A stretch of DNA of 64,000 nucleotides from Paragorgia papillata (GCA_035771165.1 JAWNZC010000317.1:22501-86500), one strand, 5' to 3'. Shown: positions 23,681 through 32,221, counted from the first letter of the stretch. The notes: generated by a model from the sequence alone, not told the origin. Translations and numbers: made by a program.

Positions 23681-23863
23681 TTACTTCCACCACACACCAT
23701 TATTTCCAATCCCAAATTTCAACTGTTTGATATCCAACCTTAATTTTTCAGCATCATCTTCATAAATAACCAGCCTTTTACTTTTGTTTTTGGTTGCAAC
23801 AATGATTTTTTCGCGTAATTTTTTAAGTTTTTGTTCTAACTCATTAATTGTTTGGTTTTCCAT
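23681..23863 (-). CDS. Small coiled-coil protein, 60 aa
   Basis: A minus-strand ORF between two plus-strand genes. Its start context is TATACTAAATG. The first 20 residues form a leucine-heptad pattern (INELEQKLKKLREKI), followed by a basic stretch and another Leu/Ile helix, ending VWWK. It may dimerise. It is divergent from the fibre-like gene starting at 23902, so the 38-bp gap between them would hold both promoters. Confidence 0.5.
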   Translation of the reverse strand: MENQTINELEQKLKKLREKIIVATKNKSKRLVIYEDDAEKLRLDIKQLKFGIGNNGVWWK

Positions 23864-23901
23864 TTAGTATAATACAAAACACTTCAACCCCTAAATAAAT
23901 A

Positions 23902-24727
23902 ATGAGTTATTACTATGGTTATGGTAGACCAAGAAGATCATTGGGGGGAGATGATCCTGATACAGACAAAAAAATTAAAGAAATTGAAAAAAAATTAAAA
24001 GACCTTGAAAAACCCAAAAATTACAAAACTGTTTTTGATATTAATTTAACAAAAGCAGGTAAACACTTTGAAAACTGTTGGTGGCGAAAGAAGACTAATT
24101 CAAGCTCGACAAGGAAACTCTGTTTTGTGGCAGGATGACAAACCCCATGCCCCAACATTTGGTTCGGATCCCATTGGTCCGGGTAAAGACTACATTGAAA
24201 ACAAGGGTGGTAACTACATGATGTTTTGCAACACTGATATGCAGTTTAATGATGTTTCTGTTTTTGTTGTTTGTGCTGTGGTTGATACATCTGTTTCTGA
24301 TGATTGGTGTTATCTTATTGGAAATGACAATGGTAACTATGATAAATTTCTTAGTTTCAAATCATACTCTTACTCCAAATTAATAGTTAGTGGTATAAGA
24401 CAAGGCACCAGAAAAGAAATAAATATTGCTGGCCCCCACAGCATTCTTAGTAAACATATCGTTTCTTGTCATTGGTTGGGTACTGGTGGGATGATATATT
24501 TGAATAGTAAAAAGTTGGCAGGATCAGATTTTTTGTCCGACCTTGCAGATATTGGTAGTCCATTTGGGTCTGTATTTTTAAACAAAAGACTGAGTGGATC
24601 TCCCTCAAATAATACCCAACTAAAAGGTAAAATATATGGGATTAAAATTGTCCATGGTCCATTATTGCCAGATGAGATTGTAAAAATTAATAAGGATATG
24701 ATGAAGGAATATGGAAACTTCATTTGA
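23902..24727 (+). pseudogene. Fibre-like protein gene, interrupted by a +1 frameshift
   Basis: The first frame runs 23902-24138 and begins MSYYYGYGRPRRSLGG, almost the same N-terminus as the collagen-like fibre at 24774. A coiled-coil stretch rich in Lys/Glu follows. A second frame is open from 24050 to 24727 and carries the rest: a ~215-residue beta-rich domain with GNDNGNYDKF, HWLGTGGMIYLNSKKL and LKGKIYGIKI patterns, like concanavalin/LamG-type lectin domains. The two frames differ by +1, so one extra base (or a two-base loss) lies between about 24050 and 24090. This may be a mutation or an assembly error. A spike or receptor-binding role is inferred. Confidence 0.7.
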
Positions 24728-24773
24728 AAAAACTTGGCAAAAACTTTAAAAAAATTTACCAAGATAAATAAAC

Positions 24774-26420
24774 ATGAGTTATTACTATGGTTATGATGAC
24801 CCAGATTATTCTTATGGTGGTGGTGGTGCTGATGGAGAACAAGGAGATCCAGGACCACAAGGTGACACAGGTGCAAAAGGGGACAAAGGTGACAGAGGGT
24901 TAACAGGATCCACAGGACCACAAGGTTCAAAAGGAGACAAAGGGGATGCTGGCAACACAGGACCAAAAGGTGCAACAGGATCCCAAGGATCTAAAGGGGA
25001 TACTGGTAACACTGGATCCAAAGGAGACAAGGGAGACCAAGGTGACGAAGGTTTGGAGGGGCAGAGAGGTTTGACAGGTGACAAAGGAAATAGTGGGGAC
25101 AGAGGTGCACAAGGACCAACAGGTCCAAAAGGTTCAACAGGAACAGCTGCCCAAAAAGGCGACAAGGGGGATAAGGGTGACCAAGGTCCAAAAGGTCCAA
25201 AAGGCGACAGAGGTTTGACAGGTATGGCTGGCACAAATGCTCATAAAAAAGGAGACAAAGGGGACCAAGGTAACACAGGACCCACTGGACCAAAAGGCGA
25301 CAAAGGCGATCGAGGTTTGACTGGTTCTAAAGGTGACAAAGGGGACACTGGTATTAGAGGACCCCAGGGAAACAAAGGTGACAGGGGTACTTTTGGAACA
25401 GCAGGAGCAACAGGACCAACAGGACCAAAAGGGGACAAAGGAGACCATGGAACAACTGGTGCAACAGGATCCAAAGGCGACAAAGGCGACAAGGGAGACA
25501 AAGGTATGGCAGGAACGGCTGCACAAAAAGGGGACAAAGGAGATCCTGGTGACGATGGTGCGAAAGGTAACAAGGGCAACACTGGGGCAACAGGACCCCA
25601 AGGACCCCAGGGTGCACAAGGCCCACAAGGAAGCCAAGGATCAACAGGATCAAAAGGAGCAACTGGTTCCACAGGATCCCAAGGACCAAAAGGACCACAA
25701 GGTGTTAAAGGAGACAAGGGAGACAAGGGAGACAAGGGTGACGAAGGATTAGAAGGACAAAGAGGATTAACAGGTGACAAGGGTAACATGGGTGACAGAG
25801 GTGGTATTGGACCACAAGGTGTTAAAGGAGACAAGGGTGACAGAGGTCTCCAAGGACTCCCAGGTGGTAAAGGATCAACTGGTTTAAGAGGTTTAAGAGG
25901 TTTGAGAGGGGTCACTGGAACAACAGGACCAGCTGGGTCTTTTAGATCCTTAATAAAATATAAGAAAGATAGTGGAAAAACAAACCACAAAGGAGGTGCA
26001 TGGGACAACACAAACAACATTAGTACACTGATTTCATTTACAGCAGTCCATGATACTGCAAAATATTTGGTCTCATATTGGTTTAAACTTCAACCAGATG
26101 GACATAAAATAGATCAACAAAGTAAGAAATCCTCATGGTTTGACGCCACTACTTACAATGCTTATTTTGACCTAAAAACAAATCTTTACCATGGAAATAT
26201 TACAGATAGGTCAAACAAACTTTCAGGTCTGGAAACTGTAACCATGGGGAGAACATACAATGAACATGTTCCACACGATGTTTTTTGTCAGGGGATTGCA
26301 ACTATTAAAAAAGGGACCCAAATCTCTTTGCACTCATATTCTGGTTCTATTGGTGATGACTATACTTTCCTGTTTTTCAATGTTTGGGATGTTGAAATCA
26401 ACCTGCTTAGACTGGGTTAA
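24774..26420 (+). CDS. Collagen-like fibre protein with C-terminal globular head
   Basis: 548 aa. Residues 1-17 are a Tyr/Gly-rich tail (MSYYYGYDDPDYSYGGG). Residues ~18-388 are Gly-X-Y repeats with many GDKGDKGD and GPQGPKG triplets and a few interruptions (GTAAQKG, TNAHKKG). Residues ~389-548 are a beta-rich head (FKLQPDGHK, ATIKKGTQISLHSYSG, FLFFNVWDVEINLLRL) resembling trimeric C1q/TNF-type jelly rolls. This layout suits a virion fibre: tail in the vertex, collagen shaft, receptor-binding knob. Collagen proteins are known in NCLDVs and some phages. The tail is shared with the preceding frameshifted gene. Confidence 0.85.
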   Translation: MSYYYGYDDPDYSYGGGGADGEQGDPGPQGDTGAKGDKGDRGLTGSTGPQGSKGDKGDAGNTGPKGATGSQGSKGDTGNTGSKGDKGDQGDEGLEGQRGLTGDKGNSGDRGAQGPTGPKGSTGTAAQKGDKGDKGDQGPKGPKGDRGLTGMAGTNAHKKGDKGDQGNTGPTGPKGDKGDRGLTGSKGDKGDTGIRGPQGNKGDRGTFGTAGATGPTGPKGDKGDHGTTGATGSKGDKGDKGDKGMAGTAAQKGDKGDPGDDGAKGNKGNTGATGPQGPQGAQGPQGSQGSTGSKGATGSTGSQGPKGPQGVKGDKGDKGDKGDEGLEGQRGLTGDKGNMGDRGGIGPQGVKGDKGDRGLQGLPGGKGSTGLRGLRGLRGVTGTTGPAGSFRSLIKYKKDSGKTNHKGGAWDNTNNISTLISFTAVHDTAKYLVSYWFKLQPDGHKIDQQSKKSSWFDATTYNAYFDLKTNLYHGNITDRSNKLSGLETVTMGRTYNEHVPHDVFCQGIATIKKGTQISLHSYSGSIGDDYTFLFFNVWDVEINLLRLG

Positions 26421-26438
26421 AGAAAATAAAAAGAAAGA

Positions 26439-27497
26439 ATGTCAAAATTTAAACAAAACACATTATCGACTCTGTTGTTTGAAAGTTACAGCAAAGAAAA
26501 CATTACCCATATGGACATTTTTAACAAGAGATCATATTCTGTAAAAGATGAGGAGGATCTCCTAAATAAATACACAAAGTCATACAAATATTTGACAAGT
26601 CTTGGAAAGTTTAACAAATATATTTTGGAAAGGACAACCGAAATTGGTCCTGTCATTGTTGACATTGATCTTAACAAAAAGCTTAAGGAACCAAAACCTT
26701 TGTACACAGAAAAACAAGTCCAAAAACTGGCAAGACTATTCCAAAAAGTATTGGTTGAAAATCTTGAAAAACCTCAAAACTTGGACTGTTTTGTTTTGGA
26801 AAAGCCGGGTTATTTTAAAGATGACAAAAAAACTTACAAAAATGGGTTCCACCTTCATTTTCCACATGTTTGGTTGACACAAAGGGGGAGACTGTACATA
26901 AACAAACTTGTACAAGAAAAAACAAAAATCCAGCTTGACAATGCTGTCATTGGTGGGAATTGGTTTCTGTATGGTTCCAAAAAATCCCCAACATCGGATC
27001 CCTACCTTCTAAGTTACATCATTGAGGAAAAAAGGGACAGAGTGGTAAGTCAATATTCAAACCAAGAACTCATCCACTTGCTTTCAGTCAGACAAAAGCC
27101 ACACACAAAAATTAGTAAACTATTATTTGTACCAGAGATTGAAAAAAGTGTAAAAAGTGTAACCATTATTGACTTTAATGACCACAAACAAAAAGATGAG
27201 GAAGAGTTAAAAAAATATATTGACCAAATTCCAGATGATGTTGCTGAAGATTACACATCATGGAGGTCTGTTGGGTTCGCACTATACAATGAAAGTCATG
27301 GACAAGATTATGGTAAAGATCTTTGGCATCTATTCTCCCAAAAATGTCCCGAAAAATATGATGAAAGTGAGTGCGACAAATTTTGGGAAAACCCTGTTGA
27401 AACGGCTTTTTCAATAGGGACAATAATCCATTATGCGAGTTTAATTTGTAAGGAGAAAAAACAAAGGCGAACAATAACTTTAAAAAAATATTTGTAA
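26439..27497 (+). CDS. Primase, archaeo-eukaryotic type, with PriCT-2-like tail
   Basis: 352 aa. It shows the AEP-like pattern: VIVDIDLNK (D75, D77, metal-binding) and GFHLHFPHVW (H138/H140, third motif). The C-terminal third (~266-335) has W-x-S-V-G-F-A-L, LWHLFSQKCPEKYD and SIGTIIHYASLI, the PriCT-2 signature found after primase domains in NCLDV and phage D5-type proteins. The SF3 helicase that usually follows is absent. The role would be RNA priming, although PolB here should be protein-primed, so repair or secondary priming is possible. Assignment is from motifs only. Confidence 0.8.
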   Translation: MSKFKQNTLSTLLFESYSKENITHMDIFNKRSYSVKDEEDLLNKYTKSYKYLTSLGKFNKYILERTTEIGPVIVDIDLNKKLKEPKPLYTEKQVQKLARLFQKVLVENLEKPQNLDCFVLEKPGYFKDDKKTYKNGFHLHFPHVWLTQRGRLYINKLVQEKTKIQLDNAVIGGNWFLYGSKKSPTSDPYLLSYIIEEKRDRVVSQYSNQELIHLLSVRQKPHTKISKLLFVPEIEKSVKSVTIIDFNDHKQKDEEELKKYIDQIPDDVAEDYTSWRSVGFALYNESHGQDYGKDLWHLFSQKCPEKYDESECDKFWENPVETAFSIGTIIHYASLICKEKKQRRTITLKKYL

Positions 27498-27540
27498 AAA
27501 AATTGAGAAAAAACAAACCATTTTAAAAACAAAAATAAAA

Positions 27541-27819
27541 ATGGTATCAAGAATGGTTAAATATGAAACTGCAGAAACCCCAGTTTTTACTCCACACTTC
27601 AAATCTGTTCAATGGTCATCCCCAGAAAAATTTACATGCAGATGTGGTAAAGTTTTTACAGACCAGACCAAACTCATTAACCACACATTTTTTCCAAAAC
27701 AAACAAGAGTCAACTTTTCAATGACTGTAACAGCTATTTTTCCATCTGGTCACTGGTTGAAAGCAACTTCCAGACAAATTCCGGCTAGCTGTTTTGAACA
27801 AATTCTAACTAGTTGTTAA
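27541..27819 (+). CDS. Small zinc-binding-like protein, 92 aa
   Basis: ATG at 27541 follows AAAAATAAAA. The middle carries FTCRCGKVFTDQTKLINHTF, a zinc-finger-like half (C-x-C ... F-x6-L-x2-H), but a second His/Cys pair is not in the classic spacing; Cys near the end (ASCFEQILTSC) might serve. It could be a degenerate C2H2 finger. Function unknown. It overlaps nothing and precedes the next gene by 10 bp. Confidence 0.6.
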   Translation: MVSRMVKYETAETPVFTPHFKSVQWSSPEKFTCRCGKVFTDQTKLINHTFFPKQTRVNFSMTVTAIFPSGHWLKATSRQIPASCFEQILTSC

Positions 27820-27829
27820 ACCATAATAA

Positions 27830-28204
27830 ATGGAACCAGAACAAAAACCAGAACCGGAACAAAAACAGGAGATTAAACAGGAACAAACAATTACAAAAAC
27901 TCCTCCACCAATCCGTGTCAAAAATCCCAAAAGAGTTGCACAAGGCAAAAAGCTGGCTGCGATAAGTAAGGAAGCAAAACTTAGGAAAAAAGCTAGACTT
28001 GAAAAGGAAAAAGCAGAAGAAGAACAAGTTGAAGAAGGAAGTGGTGTCAGCATTTCAACAACTTGTGCGATACTTGGTACGGTTGCTGCCCTACTTACGA
28101 CTTACATTACCTACTCCAAATGGAAGAAAGAGCCAGAAGAGAGTAAAGACAAGCCCCAGAAGTCGAAAACTGTTTTTAAGGATCTTTCGAAATATGATCT
28201 CTAG
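27830..28204 (+). CDS. Basic single-span membrane protein, 124 aa
   Basis: The N-terminus is repeats of Glu-Gln-Lys-Pro (PEQKPEPEQKQE), followed by a Lys/Arg-rich helix (NPKRVAQGKKLAAISKEAKL) and one transmembrane helix (CAILGTVAALLTTYITY). The basic segment resembles small basic proteins often seen in Polintons and adintoviruses, sometimes compared to adenovirus core proteins; that comparison is from memory. Start ATG sits in ATAATAAATG. A membrane-proximal or internal-vertex virion role is plausible. Confidence 0.65.
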   Translation: MEPEQKPEPEQKQEIKQEQTITKTPPPIRVKNPKRVAQGKKLAAISKEAKLRKKARLEKEKAEEEQVEEGSGVSISTTCAILGTVAALLTTYITYSKWKKEPEESKDKPQKSKTVFKDLSKYDL

Positions 28205-28214
28205 GAGGTGGTAA

Positions 28215-28559
28215 ATGAACCCAAATTCTTGTCCAGAAAAATTGGACCTAACGAAGGGGTATCTGTGTAACCAAATTTTTAAAATGAATTCCTTTCCACA
28301 TTTGGAAAGAAATTCAATAAATATGATTGTCAACAGTTATGCAACAGAATGTGTTTTCAGAAGTAAAACCTGGTATGATATTGGGAGACTTATCCATCTT
28401 ATTTCGAAGGGGAGTTATGAGGGATACAGACTTTGGTTAATGTATAGTAAGCATGATCCCAATTATGTTGAAGATTATTGTTACAATATTTGGGCAGTGT
28501 TTGATGATTTTGCAGAAGAAGAGATTGAAACTGAAGATGAATTTTTTAATAATTATTGA
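28215..28559 (+). CDS. 114-aa protein resembling a stand-alone PriCT-2 module
   Basis: Its middle reads KTWYDIGRLIHLISKGSYEG, then RLWLMYSKHDPNYVEDYC and NIWAVF. The spacing of Trp, Ile-Gly, Leu-Trp, Ser, Tyr and Trp resembles the tail of the primase 700 bp upstream (W-x2-V-G-F-A-L, LWHLFS, KYDESECDKFWE). It has no primase catalytic motifs. It may be a paralogous partner of the primase or another helix-bundle protein. Its start is in GGTAAATG. The C-terminus is acidic. Confidence 0.6.
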   Translation: MNPNSCPEKLDLTKGYLCNQIFKMNSFPHLERNSINMIVNSYATECVFRSKTWYDIGRLIHLISKGSYEGYRLWLMYSKHDPNYVEDYCYNIWAVFDDFAEEEIETEDEFFNNY

Positions 28560-28589
28560 AACTTTTGACACCGCTAAATATTTTAAAAC

Positions 28590-28611
28590 TTATAACAAAA
28601 TAATGTTATAA
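28590..28611. terminator. Hairpin between genes, TTATAAC/GTTATAA, then T-run
   Basis: TTATAAC (28590-28596), an 8-base loop, GTTATAA (28605-28611), followed by T-rich sequence. It separates the 28215 gene from the capsid gene. The same 7-bp arms recur at 31395-31417 and 32167-32189. A transcription stop or processing signal is inferred. Confidence 0.55.
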
Positions 28612-28641
28612 ATTTTTTTTAAATTTTCCCTATATTAATAA

Positions 28642-29853
28642 ATGAATACAGAGAGAGAAGTTGAATTAGAACCCGGATATAACCGGTTACACCGAAGTTC
28701 AATAACTGGGGAACGAGCCCGGAATGTAATTACTTTCAACCCTAATTCTGCTAATGAGGGGGAAGTCATTTACATCCACATCCCAAAACTCAAACCAGGG
28801 ACAACATTAGTCCCTGACAAGATGTTCCTCCTGTTTGACTTTAAGAACAAGAATACCAAATCTTGGTTCAACAACAACCTTGCAAAACAACTCCAAGAAC
28901 GTTTGGAAGTCAGATTTGCAGGAGAAAAAGTTTACGATAACACAGGTGAGAGTCTTTTGGGGACTTACAAGGATCTTTGGATGGACAAACATGAGAGGGC
29001 CAACATGATTGAAGATGGCATAGCGACAGAAAACCAGCGAAAACTCATTTCAAAATCCGATGATGCCAATGCTGACACATATGCAGCTGTATATGGAACA
29101 AAACAGAGGATCAAGTTGGACAAGATTTTGAAGGATCATGGACTTTATGCACCCCACAGTATGGCGAATGATTTACAATATATCATTACACTACCAAAAG
29201 CTTCCGCCATTATGAAAGCCCAAAACAACCAATCTGTGGCTGGCTATGTTCTGGAAAATATCGAGTTGGAATATGAAACCATTACCAACTTTGCCTTGGT
29301 CCAGGAAATCGAAACCTCTTACCAAGCAGGGAGAGCACTTTCCTTTGAACATGTAACTTTAATGAAAACCACACCATGGGCTGCTGCAACAACATTAATT
29401 AATGAGACCATTAACCTGCCAAGAAAGAGCATGAAGGCGGTTGTAATGTTGTTTACAAAAGCAACAAGAGCAGGTTCAGAAGAATTTGTGTACCCCAATA
29501 TTGAAAGAGTAAAAATTACCATTGAAGGAGTCCCGAACAGCATTTACTCCCAAGGCATCCCAAAGCGGAGATTGTTTGAAGAAGCTGAGAGACTTTTCCG
29601 TCATACCAATTATCCAACAATCCAAGCTGATGAATTCTTTACAGAAAACCAGTTTGCACTTGTTGTGGATCTTCGGTCAATTAATGACAATGCTGTGTAT
29701 GGAGATGGCACAAAACTTTTGACCACACAATCTGGAATTATGTTGGAAATCAAGAAAAAGGCGACAGCAACGGATCTTAGATGCCATGTTTTCATTTTGT
29801 CAGATGGCTTATTGAAAGTCCAGGGAGGAGCATTCCAGAGTGTCAACTATTGA
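28642..29853 (+). CDS. Major capsid protein, double jelly-roll (hexon-like)
   Basis: 403 aa. The N-terminus (ELEPGYNRLHRSS, then ITFNPNSANEGEVIYIHIPKL) and the segment WFNNNLAKQL...RFAGEKVYDNTGESLL..YKDLWM are typical of Polinton/adintovirus capsid proteins as I know them. The remainder is beta-rich, fitting two jelly rolls, ending QGGAFQSVNY. It follows the PriCT-like gene and a hairpin, and precedes ATPase and penton, the usual morphogenesis block. The start is in TTAATAAATG. It would form trimers building the icosahedral shell. Confidence 0.9.
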   Translation: MNTEREVELEPGYNRLHRSSITGERARNVITFNPNSANEGEVIYIHIPKLKPGTTLVPDKMFLLFDFKNKNTKSWFNNNLAKQLQERLEVRFAGEKVYDNTGESLLGTYKDLWMDKHERANMIEDGIATENQRKLISKSDDANADTYAAVYGTKQRIKLDKILKDHGLYAPHSMANDLQYIITLPKASAIMKAQNNQSVAGYVLENIELEYETITNFALVQEIETSYQAGRALSFEHVTLMKTTPWAAATTLINETINLPRKSMKAVVMLFTKATRAGSEEFVYPNIERVKITIEGVPNSIYSQGIPKRRLFEEAERLFRHTNYPTIQADEFFTENQFALVVDLRSINDNAVYGDGTKLLTTQSGIMLEIKKKATATDLRCHVFILSDGLLKVQGGAFQSVNY

Positions 29854-29881
29854 GAACCATTTAGAAAAAATTCTAAAATAA

Positions 29882-30517
29882 ATGGAAACTGAAACCGAAG
29901 ACCCAAAACCATTTAACATAATTATTGTTGGAATGACGAGTTGTGGAAAGACTCATTATTTGTTAAAAAATTTAGAAGAAAATTACAAAAAAAAATTTGA
30001 AAACATAGTTTTAATATGTCCAACTTTTGTATGGAACAAAACATATTTGGAATGGGAACACCTACATGATCCAAGATTTTTTGTCATCCCATGCGACCAA
30101 GATGAGTCTGAAGATTTTTTAAAATATGTTGTTGATTATTGTAAAGGAACCCCAAGTCTCATCATCCTGGATGACTGTGCTTCTGGACAGAGTGTCAAAA
30201 ATAGAACCAGCGAACTTGTAAAACTTGGTTTTGGAGCCAGGCATATGAATATTAGTACAATAGTTGTTACACAGCAGTTGACAAGCATTGCAAAACCATA
30301 CCGAGAAAATATCTCAAAACTGGTTACCTTTTACAACCCAAACAGAAAAGATATGCAAGTTATTTTGGATGATTATTTGGATATTCCAAAAGAAGAAGAG
30401 AAAAAAATTAAAGAAACATTAAAATCAAAAAAATATTCAAAATTAGAGATCAATTTAATCCACCCATATGACCACAAAATTGTTGAACCATTTGGGGAAA
30501 ACTTAATAAATTTTTGA
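29882..30517 (+). CDS. FtsK/HerA-type DNA packaging ATPase (A32-like)
   Basis: 211 aa. Walker A is GMTSCGKTHYL (G17-T24) and Walker B is LIILDDC (D97-D98); a sensor-like STIVVTQQ follows. Length and motif order match the A32-like genome packaging ATPases of NCLDVs, virophages and Polintons. Position directly after the capsid gene and before the penton-like gene fits. It would pump DNA into preformed capsids. The start is in AAAATAAATG. Confidence 0.92.
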   Translation: METETEDPKPFNIIIVGMTSCGKTHYLLKNLEENYKKKFENIVLICPTFVWNKTYLEWEHLHDPRFFVIPCDQDESEDFLKYVVDYCKGTPSLIILDDCASGQSVKNRTSELVKLGFGARHMNISTIVVTQQLTSIAKPYRENISKLVTFYNPNRKDMQVILDDYLDIPKEEEKKIKETLKSKKYSKLEINLIHPYDHKIVEPFGENLINF

Positions 30518-30532
30518 AACCCATTCCAATAA

Positions 30533-31183
30533 ATGAGGAACCTAAGAATTTTGTTGAAAAACGGAGAAACAACAATTAAATTTGAAGACCCTTTGATCAT
30601 TGAAGATACCAAACTAATGGTCAAAGATGCGACAGTTTTTTGGGATTACAACAATTTGACAACCCAAACCCATGTTTTACATGGAGGAAAACAAATTAGT
30701 TTTTCCAGTGGTTATTGGACTGTTGGCATGATTATGAGGGTTTTTAAGGAAAACGGAATAAAGGCAGAATTACTTCCATATAGTTGTAAAATTAAATTAT
30801 TCCCAACAAAAGATCTCTACCTATATAACACACTTGGTCCATTACTGGGTTACTCAGAGACAACATTAATCAGAGCAGGAGCAAACATGGTCAGTCCAAA
30901 AACAGTTAACATAAATCTTGGAATGAAATTTGTTTGTATATCTTGCGAGATGATTGATGGAACCAGGACATCATTTTCAGGAAAACGGGATAGAACAGCT
31001 GCAGTCCTTCCAATTACAACAAGACAGTTGTTAAAGGGGTCAGTTGAAAAATTTGCAAACATTAATTCTGAGGCAATGCTTGATAATGGTGTTTACAATG
31101 AACTTAAATTTAAAGTTGACCACAATGTTGGGGACATTCTTCTTGAAATCTTTTTGTGTCCACAGAATTACAAAACTCCATAA
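30533..31183 (+). CDS. Minor capsid protein, penton-like single jelly-roll
   Basis: 216 aa, mostly beta-rich, with GYWTVGMIMRVF, a variable central part and a C-terminal VYNELKFKVDHNVGDILLEI followed by FLCPQ. This end and the size match Polinton penton proteins as I remember them. Its neighbours (capsid, ATPase) are the normal context. It would form pentamers at the vertices and could anchor the fibre proteins. The start is in CCAATAAATG. Confidence 0.8.
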   Translation: MRNLRILLKNGETTIKFEDPLIIEDTKLMVKDATVFWDYNNLTTQTHVLHGGKQISFSSGYWTVGMIMRVFKENGIKAELLPYSCKIKLFPTKDLYLYNTLGPLLGYSETTLIRAGANMVSPKTVNINLGMKFVCISCEMIDGTRTSFSGKRDRTAAVLPITTRQLLKGSVEKFANINSEAMLDNGVYNELKFKVDHNVGDILLEIFLCPQNYKTP

Positions 31184-31196
31184 GGTTTGAAAATAA

Positions 31197-31379
31197 ATGG
31201 TTATTGATATTGACAAATATAATTCTAGCAAAGATTTGTTAAATTATTTGGTAAGATTGGAATTAATTCTTAAAAACGACAAAAACCAAAACCTAACAAA
31301 CTTGAAGGTGGCTGTAAAAAATTTGATAAATGCTTTAAAGAATTATGTTAAAGTAATTGAAATTTTGAAAATCTTCTAA
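31197..31379 (+). CDS. Small helical protein, 60 aa
   Basis: Start in GAAAATAAATG, 13 bp after the penton-like gene. The protein is Leu/Asn/Lys-rich and predicted helical (LLNYLVRLELIL, LKVAVKNLINAL). No family is recognised. It is followed by a TTATAAC hairpin. Confidence 0.5.
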   Translation: MVIDIDKYNSSKDLLNYLVRLELILKNDKNQNLTNLKVAVKNLINALKNYVKVIEILKIF

Positions 31380-31394
31380 AACTTTTCTCAAAAC

Positions 31395-31417
31395 TTATAA
31401 CAAAAAAAATGTTATAA
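31395..31417. terminator. Hairpin between genes, TTATAAC/GTTATAA
   Basis: TTATAAC (31395-31401), 9-base A-rich loop, GTTATAA (31411-31417), then T-rich sequence. It lies between the 60-aa gene and the next start. Same arms as the other two hairpins. Confidence 0.55.
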
Positions 31418-31435
31418 ATTTTTAATATATAATAA

Positions 31436-31666
31436 ATGAATAAGAACGAGGTTTTAAATGATTTGTATGAGGCAGCTTTGGTAACAGTTTCAGCTGTTGG
31501 AGTAAGTATGGTTGTCAAAAAATTAACAGGACAATCTTTGGCAGCACCAGCAAGCATTAAAGAAACAGCAAAACTTGGGGTTGCGGTTGCTGGCGGATTG
31601 TTTGTAGTAAAGATGGCACAGGACAAGGGATACATCCCGAAAAATGTGGATCCAAAGAAATTATAA
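31436..31666 (+). CDS. Small membrane-associated virion-like protein, 76 aa
   Basis: Contains two hydrophobic, Ala/Val/Gly-rich segments (LVTVSAVGVSMVV and LGVAVAGGLFVV) separated by a polar APASIKETAK stretch, and a polar end KNVDPKKL. Small proteins with this pattern are common beside the capsid genes in Polintons; the function is unknown and the comparison is from memory. It could be membrane-active inside the virion. The start is in ATAATAAATG. Confidence 0.6.
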   Translation: MNKNEVLNDLYEAALVTVSAVGVSMVVKKLTGQSLAAPASIKETAKLGVAVAGGLFVVKMAQDKGYIPKNVDPKKL

Positions 31667-31753
31667 AAAAATTAAAAATTGGGAGTCCTAACAATCCCAA
31701 AAACTTGGCAAAATAAAATTTGAACTGCAAGCCTAAAAACTTCTTTAAAATAA

Positions 31754-32152
31754 ATGGCATCAATGATAGCAGGAGGGTTGTTTAATGCGGTTGCCTTTGC
31801 AGGTGCTGGATATTTGTTCCAGTCATTTAACAAACATGGTTATGCTGACGAAGCAAAAAGACATAATTTGGCAACAGAAAGACTACAAAAAGACAAAGAA
31901 AGATTTTTTGAGAATGAAATTAAAAGAAAGGACAAAGTCAGAGAACTCCAAGATGAAATCCGAAATGCAAACTATGACATGGCAGTAACGTCAAAAGCTT
32001 TCCAACAACTACACGAAATTCAAAAAGAAAAAACAGTGGAACCAAAACTTGAAGATTACTACCAACCAAGTGATGAAATGAAAAAATATATGACCATTAC
32101 TGTAACACTTCTTGGGGCTGGTGCTGGTTGGTTGTTGGCGGTTGTTGTTTGA
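31754..32152 (+). CDS. Coiled-coil protein with hydrophobic ends, 132 aa
   Basis: The N-terminus is hydrophobic and Gly/Ala-rich (MIAGGLFNAVAFAGAGYLF), the middle is a long charged coiled coil (AKRHNLATERLQKDKERF), and the C-terminus is one transmembrane helix (MTITVTLLGAGAGWLLAVVV). This resembles a recurring Polinton protein family of unknown role. An amphipathic N-terminus could be membrane-lytic, as with adenovirus protein VI, but that is an analogy. It ends the plus-strand morphogenesis block. Confidence 0.6.
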   Translation: MASMIAGGLFNAVAFAGAGYLFQSFNKHGYADEAKRHNLATERLQKDKERFFENEIKRKDKVRELQDEIRNANYDMAVTSKAFQQLHEIQKEKTVEPKLEDYYQPSDEMKKYMTITVTLLGAGAGWLLAVVV

Positions 32153-32166
32153 GATTTAGTAAAAAT

Positions 32167-32189
32167 TTATAACAAAAATTTTGTTATAA
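32167..32189. terminator. Hairpin between convergent genes
   Basis: TTATAAC (32167-32173), 9-base loop, GTTATAA (32183-32189). It separates the plus-strand block ending at 32152 from the minus-strand gene ending at 32222, a place where a bidirectional stop would be useful. Confidence 0.6.
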
Positions 32190-32221
32190 GTTTTCAAAAG
32201 TTTTCAAAAGTTTTAAGGATC

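Noticed and set aside
24812..25760. Long antisense and out-of-frame open frames over the collagen gene
   Set aside because: The Gly-X-Y repeat opens other frames automatically; composition is Pro/Ser or Cys/Leu repeats with no motif.
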